Part shown: positions 7,701 to 15,746 of the stretch, piece by piece | Layout: each line of letters opens with the position of its first letter | Numbering within the stretch: position 1 is the first letter of the stretch | From: Pandoraea horticolens | Lineage (GTDB): Bacteria > Pseudomonadota > Gammaproteobacteria > Burkholderiales > Burkholderiaceae | Length of the DNA stretch: 64,000 bases | Assembly (NCBI RefSeq): GCF_902459555.1 | Contig: NZ_CABPSM010000002.1 | Location: 124,001-188,000 of the forward strand | Direction of reading: 5' to 3' | Position numbers and translations under genes: made by a program | Notes under the pieces: generated by a model | What the model was told of the DNA's origin: nothing | What the model saw: only the letters and a program-made list of their open reading frames with translations | Databases searched by the model: none

Positions 7701-10270
7701 GGGTGTGCCGGACACTGGACGCCGGCGCGGTACAGGTAGTCGAGGCCCACCTCGACGGCACGCTCGCGCTGGCCGAGGGCCAGAAACAGCTCCAGCCGCA
7801 GTTGGGTGACGGAGGCCAGGTCGGGGAGGTTGGCGGCACGGCCCGCAAGCTCGGCCAGGCGCGCGTCCGCCGCAGCCACCGCGCTGGTCAGAAATTCGCA
7901 TTCGGCGAGGTGGAACTCGAGCGCGAAAGCAAACTTTGGCCGGCACTTCCAGGCGTCCCCCTGTACGAGCGCTGCACCGGCGGTGAGATAGGCCAGCGCC
8001 GAGGCATACGCCGTGGACGCCTTGGCGCGCTGGCCGGCGAGCAGATTCAGCTCGGCCACTTGCTCCCGCTCGTGGGGCGTGGTGATAAGGCCGGCACCAT
8101 GGTTGAGCTGGCCGACGATCTCGAAGACACACTCCGCGATTGCCTCAGGCGGCGTGCTTGCAACTAGCTGTCTGCCAATCGCGAGGTGCATGGCCGGTCG
8201 TGCGCCTTCAGGAATCAGGGCGTAGGCCGCCTCCTGGATACGATCGTGCAGGAATCGGTAGACATTTCCCAAACGCAACACAAGTCCGGCGCGTACCGCC
8301 GGCCACAGCGCCGCGTCCAGTTCCGCCTCGCTGGCATCCTGAACCATGGCCAGAGTCGCGATCGTCGCGTCGTTACCGAGACACGCCAACTGCTTCAGGG
8401 CGTTACGGGTTGCGGCGGGAAGGCGTCTCAGCTTGGCGAGCATGAGATCGACCACATTGTCGGTGAAGCCCTTGGCCCGAATCTGCTCAAGGTCCCAAGA
8501 CCAGCGCGCGCCACGATGATCGAAAACGAGTAGCCCCTCTTCTGTCAGGGCGGTAAGGAACTGGATGGCGAAAAACGGGTTACCTCCGGTCTTCTCGTGC
8601 ACCAGGCGGGCCAGAGGCGCGGCGTCTGCGGGGGCGCAATGCAAGGCATCGACGATGAGTCGGCTTACATCGTCGAGGCCGAGGGGGGAAAGTGCGATGT
8701 CATTGATTCGCCCCCCAGCCTGGCGGATGGTGGGCAATCGCAGTAGCAAAGGGTGTCCGGGCTTGACGTCGTCGTTCCGATAGGCGCCGATAAGCAGCAC
8801 GTGGCTTACCTCCGGCTGGGTCGCCAGATACTCGAGCAGATCAAGGGTTGCCGCGTCCAGCCATTGCAAGTCATCGAGAAAGAGCGCCAGCGGATGCGCG
8901 GGTTGGGCAAAGACGGCAAGCAGGCGCTGGAAAACCATCTGGAACCGGTGCTGTTCGTCGCGCGGCGGCAGCTCCGGAACCGGGGCCTGCGACCCCAGAA
9001 TCAGCTCGAGTTCGGGGATGAGCGGCACCATAAGGCCGCCATTTGGGCCCATCGCCTCCGCCAGTGCGGCGCGCCAGGGTGCCAAGTCGGCCTCGCTCTT
9101 GCCCAATAGTGGGCGGATCAGATTCTGGAAAGCCTGCGCTAACGTCGCATATGGGATGTCTCGCTTGTACTGATCGAACTTGCCCGAGGCAAAGAGGCCA
9201 TTCCTGTGAGCCAGTGCGCTGCGCAACGCAAGCACGGCCGACGTCTTCCCGATACCGGCGTAGCCGGAGACCAGCACAATCTCCGGCGTGCCCTGGGTGA
9301 CGACTCTGTCGAAGGCAGCGAGCAAGGTCTCAATCTCGCGCTCCCGTCCATAGAGTCGCTCTGGAATCAGTGGGCGATCAGGCAGGTCGTGCTCGCCGAG
9401 CGGGAAAGCGTCAATGCTTCCCTGGCATTCCCATGCAGCCAGACTGCGCCGTAGATCGGCCTCCAGCCCCGCCGCGGTCTGGTAGCGCTCCTCCGCCGTT
9501 TTGGAGAGCAGCTTCATTACGATGGCGCAAAGCAATGGCGGGATCGACGGTACCCGTTCCGCCGGCGGCACGGGCTGCCGGGCGAGATGGCTATGCAACA
9601 GGTCCATCGGATCGTCGGTGGCGAACGGCAGCACACCCGTGAGCATTTGATAGAGCGTGACGCCGAGCGAATAGAGGTCGCTGCGCGCATCGATCGATCG
9701 GTTCATGCGCCCCGTCTGCTCGGGGGCCATGTAGGCCGGCGTGCCGGCGATCTCTTCCGGTGGCGTCAGTGCCCGACGCTTGCGCGACTGGCGCGAGGTA
9801 ATGCCGAAGCCCGTGAGCCGCGCCTCGACAGGGGCATCGTTCACCAGGATATGGGCCGGCTTGATGTCCTTGTGTATAAGACCCCGCTGGTGGAGCTGGT
9901 CCAAGGCCGCCGTGATACTGACGGCCAGGCGCAAGAAACGACCCACCTCCATGGGGGCGCCCAGTCGGGCGGCAAGTGGCTCGCCGCCGGGGTCCTCAAG
10001 CAGCAAAACAGTCCGGCCATGTTCCCGCACAAGTTCCAGCGGTCGCACTGCCCAACTGCCGTCCAACTCGCCCCTCAAGCCGTATTCGTGTGTGAGGCGA
10101 GCGAGGCTGGAGGGCGTCGGGTGCTCGGCTGCGGACCATACAGCCAACACAGCCCTCGGCACACCATCCGGGCCGGGGCGTGAGCCTCGACCGACAACGC
10201 GATCGCCGTCCTCCCATGCGGCTTGGAAGCCGGCGGCCATCTCGTTGCCGAAAGAAAACAATGAGTTCAT
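4763..10270 (-). CDS. Giant sensor: pseudokinase-AAA ATPase-TPR-like-GAF-PAS-histidine kinase
   Basis: About 1,835 residues from the chosen ATG (10268-10270); the frame stays open to 10402, so the start is uncertain. Domain order: Ser/Thr-kinase-like domain (about 10-280), AAA/AfsR-like ATPase (from about 300; Walker A GYAGIGKTS at 336-344), a long helical, TPR-like middle, GAF (about 1310-1460), PAS (about 1475-1590), HisKA with phospho-acceptor H1622 (IAHEVNQP) and a C-terminal HATPase (NLMMNGIEA, DAGIGL, GLGMGLAI). The kinase-like part looks dead: the VAIK lysine position reads VLAVW, the catalytic loop reads HKDIKPAHI with His for the metal-binding Asn, and DFG reads GFG. Proteins with this architecture are annotated as trifunctional Ser/Thr kinase/ATP-binding/sensor histidine kinase. 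The histidine kinase half looks intact and probably phosphorylates the neighbouring FixJ-like regulator. Confidence 0.92.
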   Translation of the reverse strand: MNSLFSFGNEMAAGFQAAWEDGDRVVGRGSRPGPDGVPRAVLAVWSAAEHPTPSSLARLTHEYGLRGELDGSWAVRPLELVREHGRTVLLLEDPGGEPLAARLGAPMEVGRFLRLAVSITAALDQLHQRGLIHKDIKPAHILVNDAPVEARLTGFGITSRQSRKRRALTPPEEIAGTPAYMAPEQTGRMNRSIDARSDLYSLGVTLYQMLTGVLPFATDDPMDLLHSHLARQPVPPAERVPSIPPLLCAIVMKLLSKTAEERYQTAAGLEADLRRSLAAWECQGSIDAFPLGEHDLPDRPLIPERLYGREREIETLLAAFDRVVTQGTPEIVLVSGYAGIGKTSAVLALRSALAHRNGLFASGKFDQYKRDIPYATLAQAFQNLIRPLLGKSEADLAPWRAALAEAMGPNGGLMVPLIPELELILGSQAPVPELPPRDEQHRFQMVFQRLLAVFAQPAHPLALFLDDLQWLDAATLDLLEYLATQPEVSHVLLIGAYRNDDVKPGHPLLLRLPTIRQAGGRINDIALSPLGLDDVSRLIVDALHCAPADAAPLARLVHEKTGGNPFFAIQFLTALTEEGLLVFDHRGARWSWDLEQIRAKGFTDNVVDLMLAKLRRLPAATRNALKQLACLGNDATIATLAMVQDASEAELDAALWPAVRAGLVLRLGNVYRFLHDRIQEAAYALIPEGARPAMHLAIGRQLVASTPPEAIAECVFEIVGQLNHGAGLITTPHEREQVAELNLLAGQRAKASTAYASALAYLTAGAALVQGDAWKCRPKFAFALEFHLAECEFLTSAVAAADARLAELAGRAANLPDLASVTQLRLELFLALGQRERAVEVGLDYLYRAGVQCPAHPTDEEVRQEYDRMWRQLGDRPIEALLDLPMMTNAVACETMDVLTALMLPAWYTDAKLGSLIIGRMANISLEHGNSDASCLAYTWLGMLLGPQSGDYKAAFRFGQLGLNLVEQRGLDRFRARVYQAFAGHVMQWTQPIRASRGLVRRAFDVASKAGDLTYASFARNNLITQLLACGDPLAEVQNEAEATIGFARRASFGLAVDRVIPQLQLARTLRGLTPEFGVFDDDDFNEAQFERYLDEAPSPALATCWYWIRKLQARLLADDYATAITAADRAARLLWTSPSFFEQAEYHFYAALARAACCGTATAPERARHLEALAAHHRQLLVWSEHCPENFENRAALVGAEIARLEGRETDAMRLYELAIRAAQDNDFIHNQALANELAARFYAARGFEKIARVYLQDARGGYLHWGASAKVRQLDALYPHLCGEERAPAPTTTIGAPVDHLDLATVIAVSQAVSGEIVLDKLLDTLMRTALEQAGAERGLLILPQGAEQRIAAEATTGGDIVTVQLRDERVTATALPESVLHYVLRTRENIILDNAATQHPFSADPYVRQHHARSILCLPLLTRAKLIGVLYLENNLSPRVFAPSRTAVLKMLASQAAIALEITCLYRDLAQREAKIQRLVEANIIGICIWHLDGRILEANDAFLSMLGYDREDLASGPLLWTDLTPPDWRERDAKLIQDLQASGTLPPFEKEFFHKDGSRVPVLLGCATFEEGGDQGVSYTLDLTERKRAEEALHQAQAELAHVTRVTTLNALTASIAHEVNQPLAAIVTNANAALRWLARQPPDLAEVRESLGRIVQDGHRAGAVIAGMRALLKKTAAVTARIDLNPLIEDTIALIQGEVGRHQILLRTELAPDLPPVVGDRVQLQQVLLNLMMNGIEAMKEVAERPRELLIRSHIDASGAVRIAVQDAGIGLVQKDLERVFQTFFTTKADGLGMGLAICRLIVEAHGGRLWASPNVPYGAVFQFTLPPRD

Positions 10271-10416
10271 CTGCTGTAATTCGCTCTCAATTCGGTCACT
10301 GCTTTTGGGGTTTCTGCACCGGATGCGTCGAACAACTGTCGTCCCCGCAACTGTCATACCGGTGAGCGGGTCGCGGCGGCCGGGCGAAGCCATTTTCGCC
10401 ATATCGAGGTCTCAAC

Positions 10417-10790
10417 TGACCTGCCCCCTTCAGTAGGGCAAAAGCGCTTCTGGCAAAGTCCCATAAATCAGTTCCTGGAAAGCGGCAGGAGCATCCGCTG
10501 TCGCCCAATGTTGCGCCGCAAACGCTGCGGGCGAAAGATCGTTCAGTGCGCTGCGTGGCCTTTGCTCATTGTCGTCCCGGCGTCGTGTCGCGGCGACCGC
10601 CCGAGCCTGTGTCAGGCGCGTGAATCAGCGCTCGTTCACGCACGCATCGAGGAACTCGCCGTTGAACGATTCGATGTACGCATTCTGCGTTGTATTGCCC
10701 GCTGGAAGCAACTTCAGAGTGACGCCACTTGCCTACGCCTATTGTGCGAGCGCGCGGCTGGTGAATTTGGCCCCCAAGGCTTGTTCACAC
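10417..10790 (-). mobile_element. Degraded IS3-family (IS407-like) OrfB transposase remnant
   Basis: Read on the minus strand, a frame contains the C-terminal hallmark of IS3-family OrfB transposases: FTSRAL, GVTLKLLPAG, NAYIESFNGEF, then ARAVAATRRR and NEQRPRSAL, ending in a TGA at 10433-10435. Three stop codons break the frame. Two are TAGs within QxAxASG, where the family normally has Trp and Tyr, and one is TGA after VNER, where Trp is expected. The outer end TGACCTGCCCCC at 10417-10428 looks like an IS3-type terminal inverted repeat. The other end, OrfA and the N-terminal part of OrfB were not found. The element is dead. Confidence 0.8.
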
Positions 10791-10938
10791 GGCCCTCGGA
10801 TGGCCACGGAAGCACGCGGCAAGTGTCAGTGTCCGAGCGACATATAAGTCTGAGATGCCGTGGTCGATGACGATGTCGCCGTGGTCATGTTCGAGGCCGC
10901 ATCCGCAGCGAGATCTCCGATCTGTAACCATTTAGAAC

Positions 10939-10958
10939 CGCCGATGCTATTATCGGCG
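10939..10958 (+). other. Short hairpin upstream of the NTF2-like gene
   Basis: CGCCGAT and ATCGGCG form a seven-base-pair stem with a six-base loop, about 100 bases before the next start codon, followed by a weakly T-rich stretch. It may be a weak terminator or part of a leader; no function can be assigned. Confidence 0.3.
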
Positions 10959-11054
10959 TTGCGTTTTCAATAAGACTTGCCCGCAGAGGCAAGAGGCACT
11001 CACGAAGTTCAGCTCTCCAACTGCAAAATCAACTTCCTTTTACTGGGGAATTTC

Positions 11055-11513
11055 ATGCGTCTTTTGCGTTCTCTTCCTTTGGCTGCTCTTGCGCTTGTCG
11101 CGGCAACAAATGCCCATGCCAGGTCTGAGGTTTGTCATGCGGCTTCCAAGAAGGAAATTGCCTCATTATTCGACCGATGGAATACATCGTTGAAAACTGG
11201 CGATCCAAAGAAGGTTGTTGCCAACTATGCCAAAAATTCAATCCTGTTGCCGACTGTCTCTAACAAGCCGCGTCTGACAGCAGAAGAGAAGGAGGACTAC
11301 TTCGCACATTTTCTCGCGGGTAAGCCAGTGGGGACGATCGACAGCCGTTCTATCGAAATTGACTGCAATAGCGCGATCGACGCAGGCTTGTACACGTTCA
11401 AGTTTGCGGACGGTTCAGAAGTGAAGGCCCGCTACACATTCACTTATAAGTGGAATGGAAAACAATGGCTTATTTCTAGCCATCACTCGTCCGCCATGCC
11501 GGAAAATAACTAG
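11055..11513 (+). CDS. Secreted NTF2-like protein (SgcJ/EcaC/DUF4440-type)
   Basis: A 152-residue protein whose start (ATG after GGGGA) gives a clear Sec signal peptide: MRLLRSLPLAALALVAA with likely cleavage after AHA near residue 22. The mature part has the build of the SnoaL/NTF2-like fold: an N-terminal helix IASLFDRWNTSLKTGDPKKV, then strands including ARYTFTYKWNGKQWLISSHHSS at the end, as in the CaMKII-association/SgcJ group. Some relatives are enzymes and others only bind ligands, so no activity is claimed. Base composition is visibly more AT-rich than its neighbours and it follows an IS remnant, suggesting horizontal acquisition. No operon partner is apparent. Confidence 0.75.
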   Translation: MRLLRSLPLAALALVAATNAHARSEVCHAASKKEIASLFDRWNTSLKTGDPKKVVANYAKNSILLPTVSNKPRLTAEEKEDYFAHFLAGKPVGTIDSRSIEIDCNSAIDAGLYTFKFADGSEVKARYTFTYKWNGKQWLISSHHSSAMPENN

Positions 11514-11549
11514 GGGTGTGGCGTAACGACGATTGAAATTCCGACAGAA

Positions 11550-11762
11550 TTGAAAGGGTTGGATAAATTAAATTTGTTTGAGGTGGAAGTTAAAGAAATC
11601 CATAAAATTCCAGTTGAGGGTGAATTTCTGAAGGCTGGAGTTAATTCTCTAAGTGGTGTGGTTTTGAGATATCCTGCTTTGCCTATTCAGAGGAATGCTG
11701 TTTCATTGATTGTTGGAATAATCTGTCGTCTCCGCGCCGGTCGACTATTAGTACATCGCTAA
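11550..11762 (+). CDS. Doubtful 70-residue reading frame in low-GC patch
   Basis: An AT-rich frame beginning with a possible TTG and in the same phase as the stop codon of the preceding secreted protein gene. Reading back to that stop gives a further 12 codons (ending IEIPTEL) without an ATG, GTG or TTG. The product would contain LFEVEVKEIHKIPVEGEF and a hydrophobic SLIVGII segment. I recognise no family. It may be the tail of a gene truncated when the region was rearranged, or not coding at all. The DNA from 11763 to 11930 holds nothing recognisable. Confidence 0.25.
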   Translation: MKGLDKLNLFEVEVKEIHKIPVEGEFLKAGVNSLSGVVLRYPALPIQRNAVSLIVGIICRLRAGRLLVHR

Positions 11763-11930
11763 CAACGAAAATAAATCAAAAATAGATGCGGTGGAGCTAA
11801 GAAGATAGCCCATGTTTTTATGCGGTATTCGGGTGAGAGGCGAGAGTGATGGAGATCGGGCTGGGATGCGTGGCAGGTTGACCCTGACGGCCGGCATCCG
11901 GCCGTTTGACGTGCTGGGGGCCAGGTGTCG

Positions 11931-12863
11931 TTATGCGTCGCCTTTGGGGGCGAAAGGCGGCAGATAGGGGGCGATGCTGTGCGCGATCGCATCAAGTGCG
12001 GCGTTGTCCGCAGTCGGCCGCTGACGAGCGAGGTGAATGGCGCGCAGCGTCAGTAGCGAGTAAAGGGTGGCGTGATTGCCGCCCATGGAGGCAAGGGCTT
12101 CCGTGTGACGCGTGACGATGCCGGCATCGCCGCGCGAGACCGGCCCCGCAAGTGCTCCGGAGAGGCCGCGCTCGCGAGCCGCGTTGAGGGTGCCCATGAC
12201 GAGCGGCCACATGGCTTCGCGCGCGTCGTCTTCGGACATGCCGATCGCTTTCCACAGCAGGGTGGCTTCGTCGAGCAGGCAGAGCAGAAAACTGGCGGCG
12301 TAGTTGGCCCCTGCGTGATAGCGCATCCGCTCGCCGGCGGGGATCGACAGGGCACGACAGCCGATGGCGTTCGCAAGGTCATGCAACCTATCGCTCAGCG
12401 GAGCGTCAGCCTCAATGGTGATCGCACTGCCTGCCATACGCGCAGCGTCGTCGTCGAGCCCCGCGAAGAGAAACAACGGATGAAAGCCGCCGATCTGCGC
12501 GCCTTGTTGCGTCGCGGGCGCGAGCAACTCGACCTCGGAGGCCCCGCTGCAATGCACCAGCGCCTGACCGGCGCGCGGGTTGAGATGCGCGGCACACGTG
12601 GCGATGGCATCATCGGGAACGGTCAGGAAAATCAGATCCGCGCGCGAGAAGACGGTATTCATGTCTTCCGGACGGTGGACTGACATTGCCTCACATCCTG
12701 GCAGTGCGGACGCGATGCGCTGCGCCGCGTCGATCCGGCGGCTTGCAACCGCCGTCACCTCATAACCGGCGCGACTGGCCGCAGCGGCAAGCGCACGAGC
12801 GACGCGACCTGCACCGATGAAACCCAGTGTCGGCCGATGGGCGGGAGTGGGGACGGGGGGCAT
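11931..12863 (-). CDS. Rossmann-like/DUF2520 NAD(P)-binding protein
   Basis: A 310-residue protein with an N-terminal dinucleotide-binding motif GFIGAGRVARALA followed by a beta-alpha Rossmann domain (about 10-130) and a C-terminal helical DUF2520 domain (about 145-305; GCRALSIPAGERMRYHAGANYAASF is typical). The family is related to ketopantoate reductase and pyrroline-5-carboxylate reductase, but its substrate is unknown. The ATG at 12861-12863 is chosen; a GTG two codons upstream is equally possible. It follows the TM2 gene by 15 bp on the same strand, so co-transcription is likely. Confidence 0.87.
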   Translation of the reverse strand: MPPVPTPAHRPTLGFIGAGRVARALAAAASRAGYEVTAVASRRIDAAQRIASALPGCEAMSVHRPEDMNTVFSRADLIFLTVPDDAIATCAAHLNPRAGQALVHCSGASEVELLAPATQQGAQIGGFHPLFLFAGLDDDAARMAGSAITIEADAPLSDRLHDLANAIGCRALSIPAGERMRYHAGANYAASFLLCLLDEATLLWKAIGMSEDDAREAMWPLVMGTLNAARERGLSGALAGPVSRGDAGIVTRHTEALASMGGNHATLYSLLTLRAIHLARQRPTADNAALDAIAHSIAPYLPPFAPKGDA

Positions 12864-12878
12864 TGTCACGGTCGCGTG

Positions 12879-13328
12879 TTATTGCGACAGCCGGTTGGGC
12901 GTGTCGTGCGTTTCGAAATAGGTCTGAAACGCGACGGCGAGGCCGACCATCATCAACAGCGCACCGACGAACAGCGACAGGCTGACGATGATGACGGCAA
13001 TCCAGCCCGAGCGCGACTTGTGCCTGGCGCGGCTATTGAACTGGGCATCCCAACGTTCATCGGGGCGAAGTCCGTAGACGATGGCCGCAAGGAACGCCGA
13101 GAACAACGAGATGGCGCCGAGAATCGTGAGCCCCCACCCTGCGGGAGAACGCAGTTCGCTCGTCACCAAAAGCCCCCAGCCCGCCACGCCGCATGCCGAA
13201 CCCGCGATGTGGGCCCAGCCGAAGCGGTCTCGCAGACCATACAGATAGAAGCGATGCAGGCCGAGCGTACCGAACAGCATCGCCAGGCCAGCGGTCAGGG
13301 TCTTGGATTTATAGGCGACTGCGTTCAT
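12879..13328 (-). CDS. TM2 domain membrane protein
   Basis: A 149-residue integral membrane protein. The N-terminal third (KSKTLTAGLAMLFG, then LGLHRFYLYG) is the TM2 domain signature, where a hydrophobic segment is followed by a His-Arg-Phe-Tyr turn; further hydrophobic segments lie near 40-60, 63-85 and 112-135. TM2 proteins in bacteria have no settled biochemical role. It ends 15 bp before the DUF2520 gene and begins 9 bp after the META lipoprotein gene stop, so it sits in the middle of a three-gene minus-strand run. Confidence 0.85.
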   Translation of the reverse strand: MNAVAYKSKTLTAGLAMLFGTLGLHRFYLYGLRDRFGWAHIAGSACGVAGWGLLVTSELRSPAGWGLTILGAISLFSAFLAAIVYGLRPDERWDAQFNSRARHKSRSGWIAVIIVSLSLFVGALLMMVGLAVAFQTYFETHDTPNRLSQ

Positions 13329-13337
13329 TTGGAATGG

Positions 13338-14150
13338 TTATCGGGCAGGCATTTCGCGAATGACTTCGACGAGCGTCCAGCGCATGCTCGAAGCGTCGGC
13401 GGGCGGATTGGCGACGGGTTCGCCGTGAATTTTCACGCGGTATTCTACGCCGGGCTTCCACTCGAATCCATCGATGTGGGCATACCAGAGCTCCCACTGC
13501 GTCTTGCCGGAATCGTCGGCATTGCGCACGCGCAGACACTTGCGCGGCGCGACGCCGACGCAATCCGCCATTTGCGAATCGACATCGAGGATGCGGTCTT
13601 CCGTCTTGCTCAAGGCACCGGTACCTGCGACAGGGCGATTGAGCAACGTTTGCGAGGCGTAGGTCAGCGTTTCGCCATTCGAGGTGCTCAGAATCAACTG
13701 TGTGTCGCGGCGTTCGAAGCGGGTGACAAGGGGAAGCGTCTTCAGATAGCGGTCTTCGAACGCCATCGAATCGGGGCACGCCATCCGGGTGGTGGCCGGG
13801 GCCTTGAGGCTGACGTTTCCATTGCCCGGGCCAATCGTGTATTGACCGAAGATGCGGTTGCATCCGCCCGTGCCCGAGAACGCTCCTTTGTCGTTGAAGG
13901 TGAGGTTGATCGCACGTCCCTCCGGCAGGCTCGGAACGTCGCTCGTGCCTTCCCATCTCACGAGTTGCCAAGTGCCGAGAATGTCGGCCGGGGCCGTTGC
14001 CGCAGCGGTGGCGCCGGAGGTATCCGAAGGCGGCGTGGCGCCGCCGCCTGACGGCGAGGCACAGCCTGCCAGCATGGCGGCCGGTACCAGCAGCGTAGCC
14101 ACATAAGAAGCGAAGGAGGATGGCAGGAACGAGAGTAGGCGTTGGGTCAT
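13338..14150 (-). CDS. META/DUF4377 lipoprotein
   Basis: A 270-residue lipoprotein. The start MTQRLL is preferred over a much longer open frame because it gives a signal peptide ending in the lipobox LAGC with lipidated C30. A low-complexity linker rich in Ala, Thr and Pro follows. The META domain (HslJ-like, about 55-160) shows LGTWQLVRWEG, GTGGCNRIFGQY and MACPDSMAFEDRYL; the C-terminal DUF4377 (about 180-265) shows DCVGVAPRKCLRVR and a WYAHIDGFEWKPG segment. META proteins are envelope proteins linked to stress in other bacteria, but no function is proven here. It ends 9 bp upstream of the TM2 gene. Confidence 0.88.
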   Translation of the reverse strand: MTQRLLSFLPSSFASYVATLLVPAAMLAGCASPSGGGATPPSDTSGATAAATAPADILGTWQLVRWEGTSDVPSLPEGRAINLTFNDKGAFSGTGGCNRIFGQYTIGPGNGNVSLKAPATTRMACPDSMAFEDRYLKTLPLVTRFERRDTQLILSTSNGETLTYASQTLLNRPVAGTGALSKTEDRILDVDSQMADCVGVAPRKCLRVRNADDSGKTQWELWYAHIDGFEWKPGVEYRVKIHGEPVANPPADASSMRWTLVEVIREMPAR

Positions 14151-14338
14151 GATCTTATGTCGACGTAGTTGCGAAGATGGGGGGGCGGCGAAAAAAGTCA
14201 CGACGGACGGGGGCGGGCATGTCCGAACGGCGCCGTAAGTACCGTGAAAGATTGACCGGGCAGGGAGCGGGACAGTTCCTTGCGCACTCGTTGCAGCCGG
14301 ATTTCCGTATCGATGCCGGGGCGGGTCATCAGCATGCC

Positions 14339-15544
14339 TCACGGTTTTCGGTAGGTGATGCGATAAATGGCGCCTGCATAGTCGTCGCTGATTAAGAGTG
14401 AGCCGTCCGGCAGGGTGAGAAGATCGACGGGACGGCCCCAGACTGATTCGTCGTTGCCTAACCAGCCTTGCGCGAACACTTCCTGCTTCGCGACGTTGCC
14501 TTTGGTATCGAGAACGACGCGCTCGACCCGGTAGCCAACCTTGCGGCTCCGGTTCCAGGAGCCATGTTCGGCAATAAAGATGCTACCGCGATAGGCCTCC
14601 GGGAACTGCTTGCCGGTATAGAACTTCATGCCGAGCGCAGCAACGTGCGCGCCCAGCTTCGCCATCGGCGGCGTGAAGGCCGAGCAGCGCTTCTCCTGTC
14701 CGAATTCCGGATCCGAGACGTCGCCGGCATGGCAATAGGGGAATCCGAAGTGCTCGCCAACACGAGTGAGTCGGTTGAGCTTGTCGTCGGGGACATCGTC
14801 GCCGAGCAGGTCGCGGCCGTTGTCGGTGAACCAGAGGGTATTGGTCCCGGGTTGCCAGTCGAATCCTACGGTGTTGCGCACGCCGCGAGCGACGACTCGC
14901 CAGTCGGTGCCGTCCGGCTTTATGCTGCCGATCATCGCGTAGCGGTTCTCGTCGCGTTTGCAAACATTGCAGGGGGCGCCAACGCCTATGTATAGACGTT
15001 GATCGGGGCCGAATGCCATATACCGCCAGCCGTGATGACTCTCGCCCGGCAGTTTGTCGTAGACGACGGCTGGCTTGCCGGGATTGTCGAGACGGTTCTC
15101 GATGTCGTCGAGTTTGACGATGCGGGAAACGGCAGAGATATAGAGTGCGCCGTTGCGCATGGCGACCCCAACGGGCATGTTCAGCCCGGAGGCCACGGTC
15201 CGGACTTTTGCGGCATAGGCGCGAGACGGGTCAAGGGTAATGGCATAAACGTCGCCCTGCGCCCGGCTGCCGACGAACAACGTGCCCTTCGGGCCAAGCA
15301 CCATGCCTCGCGCACCGGGAACCTGGTCCGAGAGAACTTCGACGTGAAAGCCGGGAGGTAGCGTGAGGCGTTCGATGGGAAGGGCGTCGCGTGCGGTCGC
15401 AAACTGTGGCGCGACTGCCAGAGCTGCGCCGATCATCAGGCGGGTCCGGCGCGCGTATCGAACAAGGCGGCCGAGTGGCGTGTCGACCCGTGTCGGCCTT
15501 TGCCGCCGGAAGGGGGGGTACCATCCATCGAGAAATCGTCGCAT
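14339..15544 (-). CDS. Periplasmic sorbosone/aldose dehydrogenase-like PQQ beta-propeller
   Basis: About 401 residues from the ATG at 15542-15544, which has GGAG nine bases upstream; an ATG at 15577 adds 11 residues. The protein has a long basic N-terminus, a hydrophobic stretch MIGAALAVAPQFATA consistent with a signal peptide, and a six-bladed glucose/sorbosone dehydrogenase propeller. Motifs include RGMVLGPKGTLFVGSR, HHGWRYMAFGPDQRLYIGVG, a CNVCKR cysteine pair, the WFTDNGRDLLGDD loop and a final LLISDDYAGAIYRI. Family members oxidise aldoses or sorbosone with PQQ in the periplasm; the substrate here is not known. It ends about 190 bp upstream of the META lipoprotein start on the same strand and is divergent from rpsP. 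Confidence 0.85.
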   Translation of the reverse strand: MRRFLDGWYPPFRRQRPTRVDTPLGRLVRYARRTRLMIGAALAVAPQFATARDALPIERLTLPPGFHVEVLSDQVPGARGMVLGPKGTLFVGSRAQGDVYAITLDPSRAYAAKVRTVASGLNMPVGVAMRNGALYISAVSRIVKLDDIENRLDNPGKPAVVYDKLPGESHHGWRYMAFGPDQRLYIGVGAPCNVCKRDENRYAMIGSIKPDGTDWRVVARGVRNTVGFDWQPGTNTLWFTDNGRDLLGDDVPDDKLNRLTRVGEHFGFPYCHAGDVSDPEFGQEKRCSAFTPPMAKLGAHVAALGMKFYTGKQFPEAYRGSIFIAEHGSWNRSRKVGYRVERVVLDTKGNVAKQEVFAQGWLGNDESVWGRPVDLLTLPDGSLLISDDYAGAIYRITYRKP

Positions 15545-15673
15545 GCCAGACTCGCTCCGCTCACAGGATGGCTGCATTGTAGTCTAGTGCCAGCGGGCGG
15601 CTCATGTTCCCCCCGTCGCTGGCCTAATAGGGGCGCGGCTGGGCGGGATGTGGCCGGTGCCGGGGGAAGTGTT

Positions 15674-15701
15674 TGTTTTGACGAGGGTTTTGCGCTATAA
15701 T
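15674..15701 (+). promoter_or_regulatory. Candidate sigma-70 promoter of the rpsP operon
   Basis: A consensus -10 hexamer TATAAT lies at 15696-15701, about 45 bases before the rpsP start. The nearest -35-like element is a weak TTGTTT at 15674-15679 (16-base spacer); a better TTGACG at 15678 is too close (12 bases). Confidence 0.5.
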
Positions 15702-15746
15702 CACGCGTTTTCTGTTCGAACACTTCTGGATTCACAAGGATTTATT

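Noticed and set aside
10508-10870. Plus-strand frames over the IS remnant
   Set aside because: Opposite to the transposase signal on the minus strand and without similarity to known proteins.
15678-15683. TTGACG as the -35 of the rpsP promoter
   Set aside because: Only 12 bases from the -10 hexamer, too short for sigma-70.
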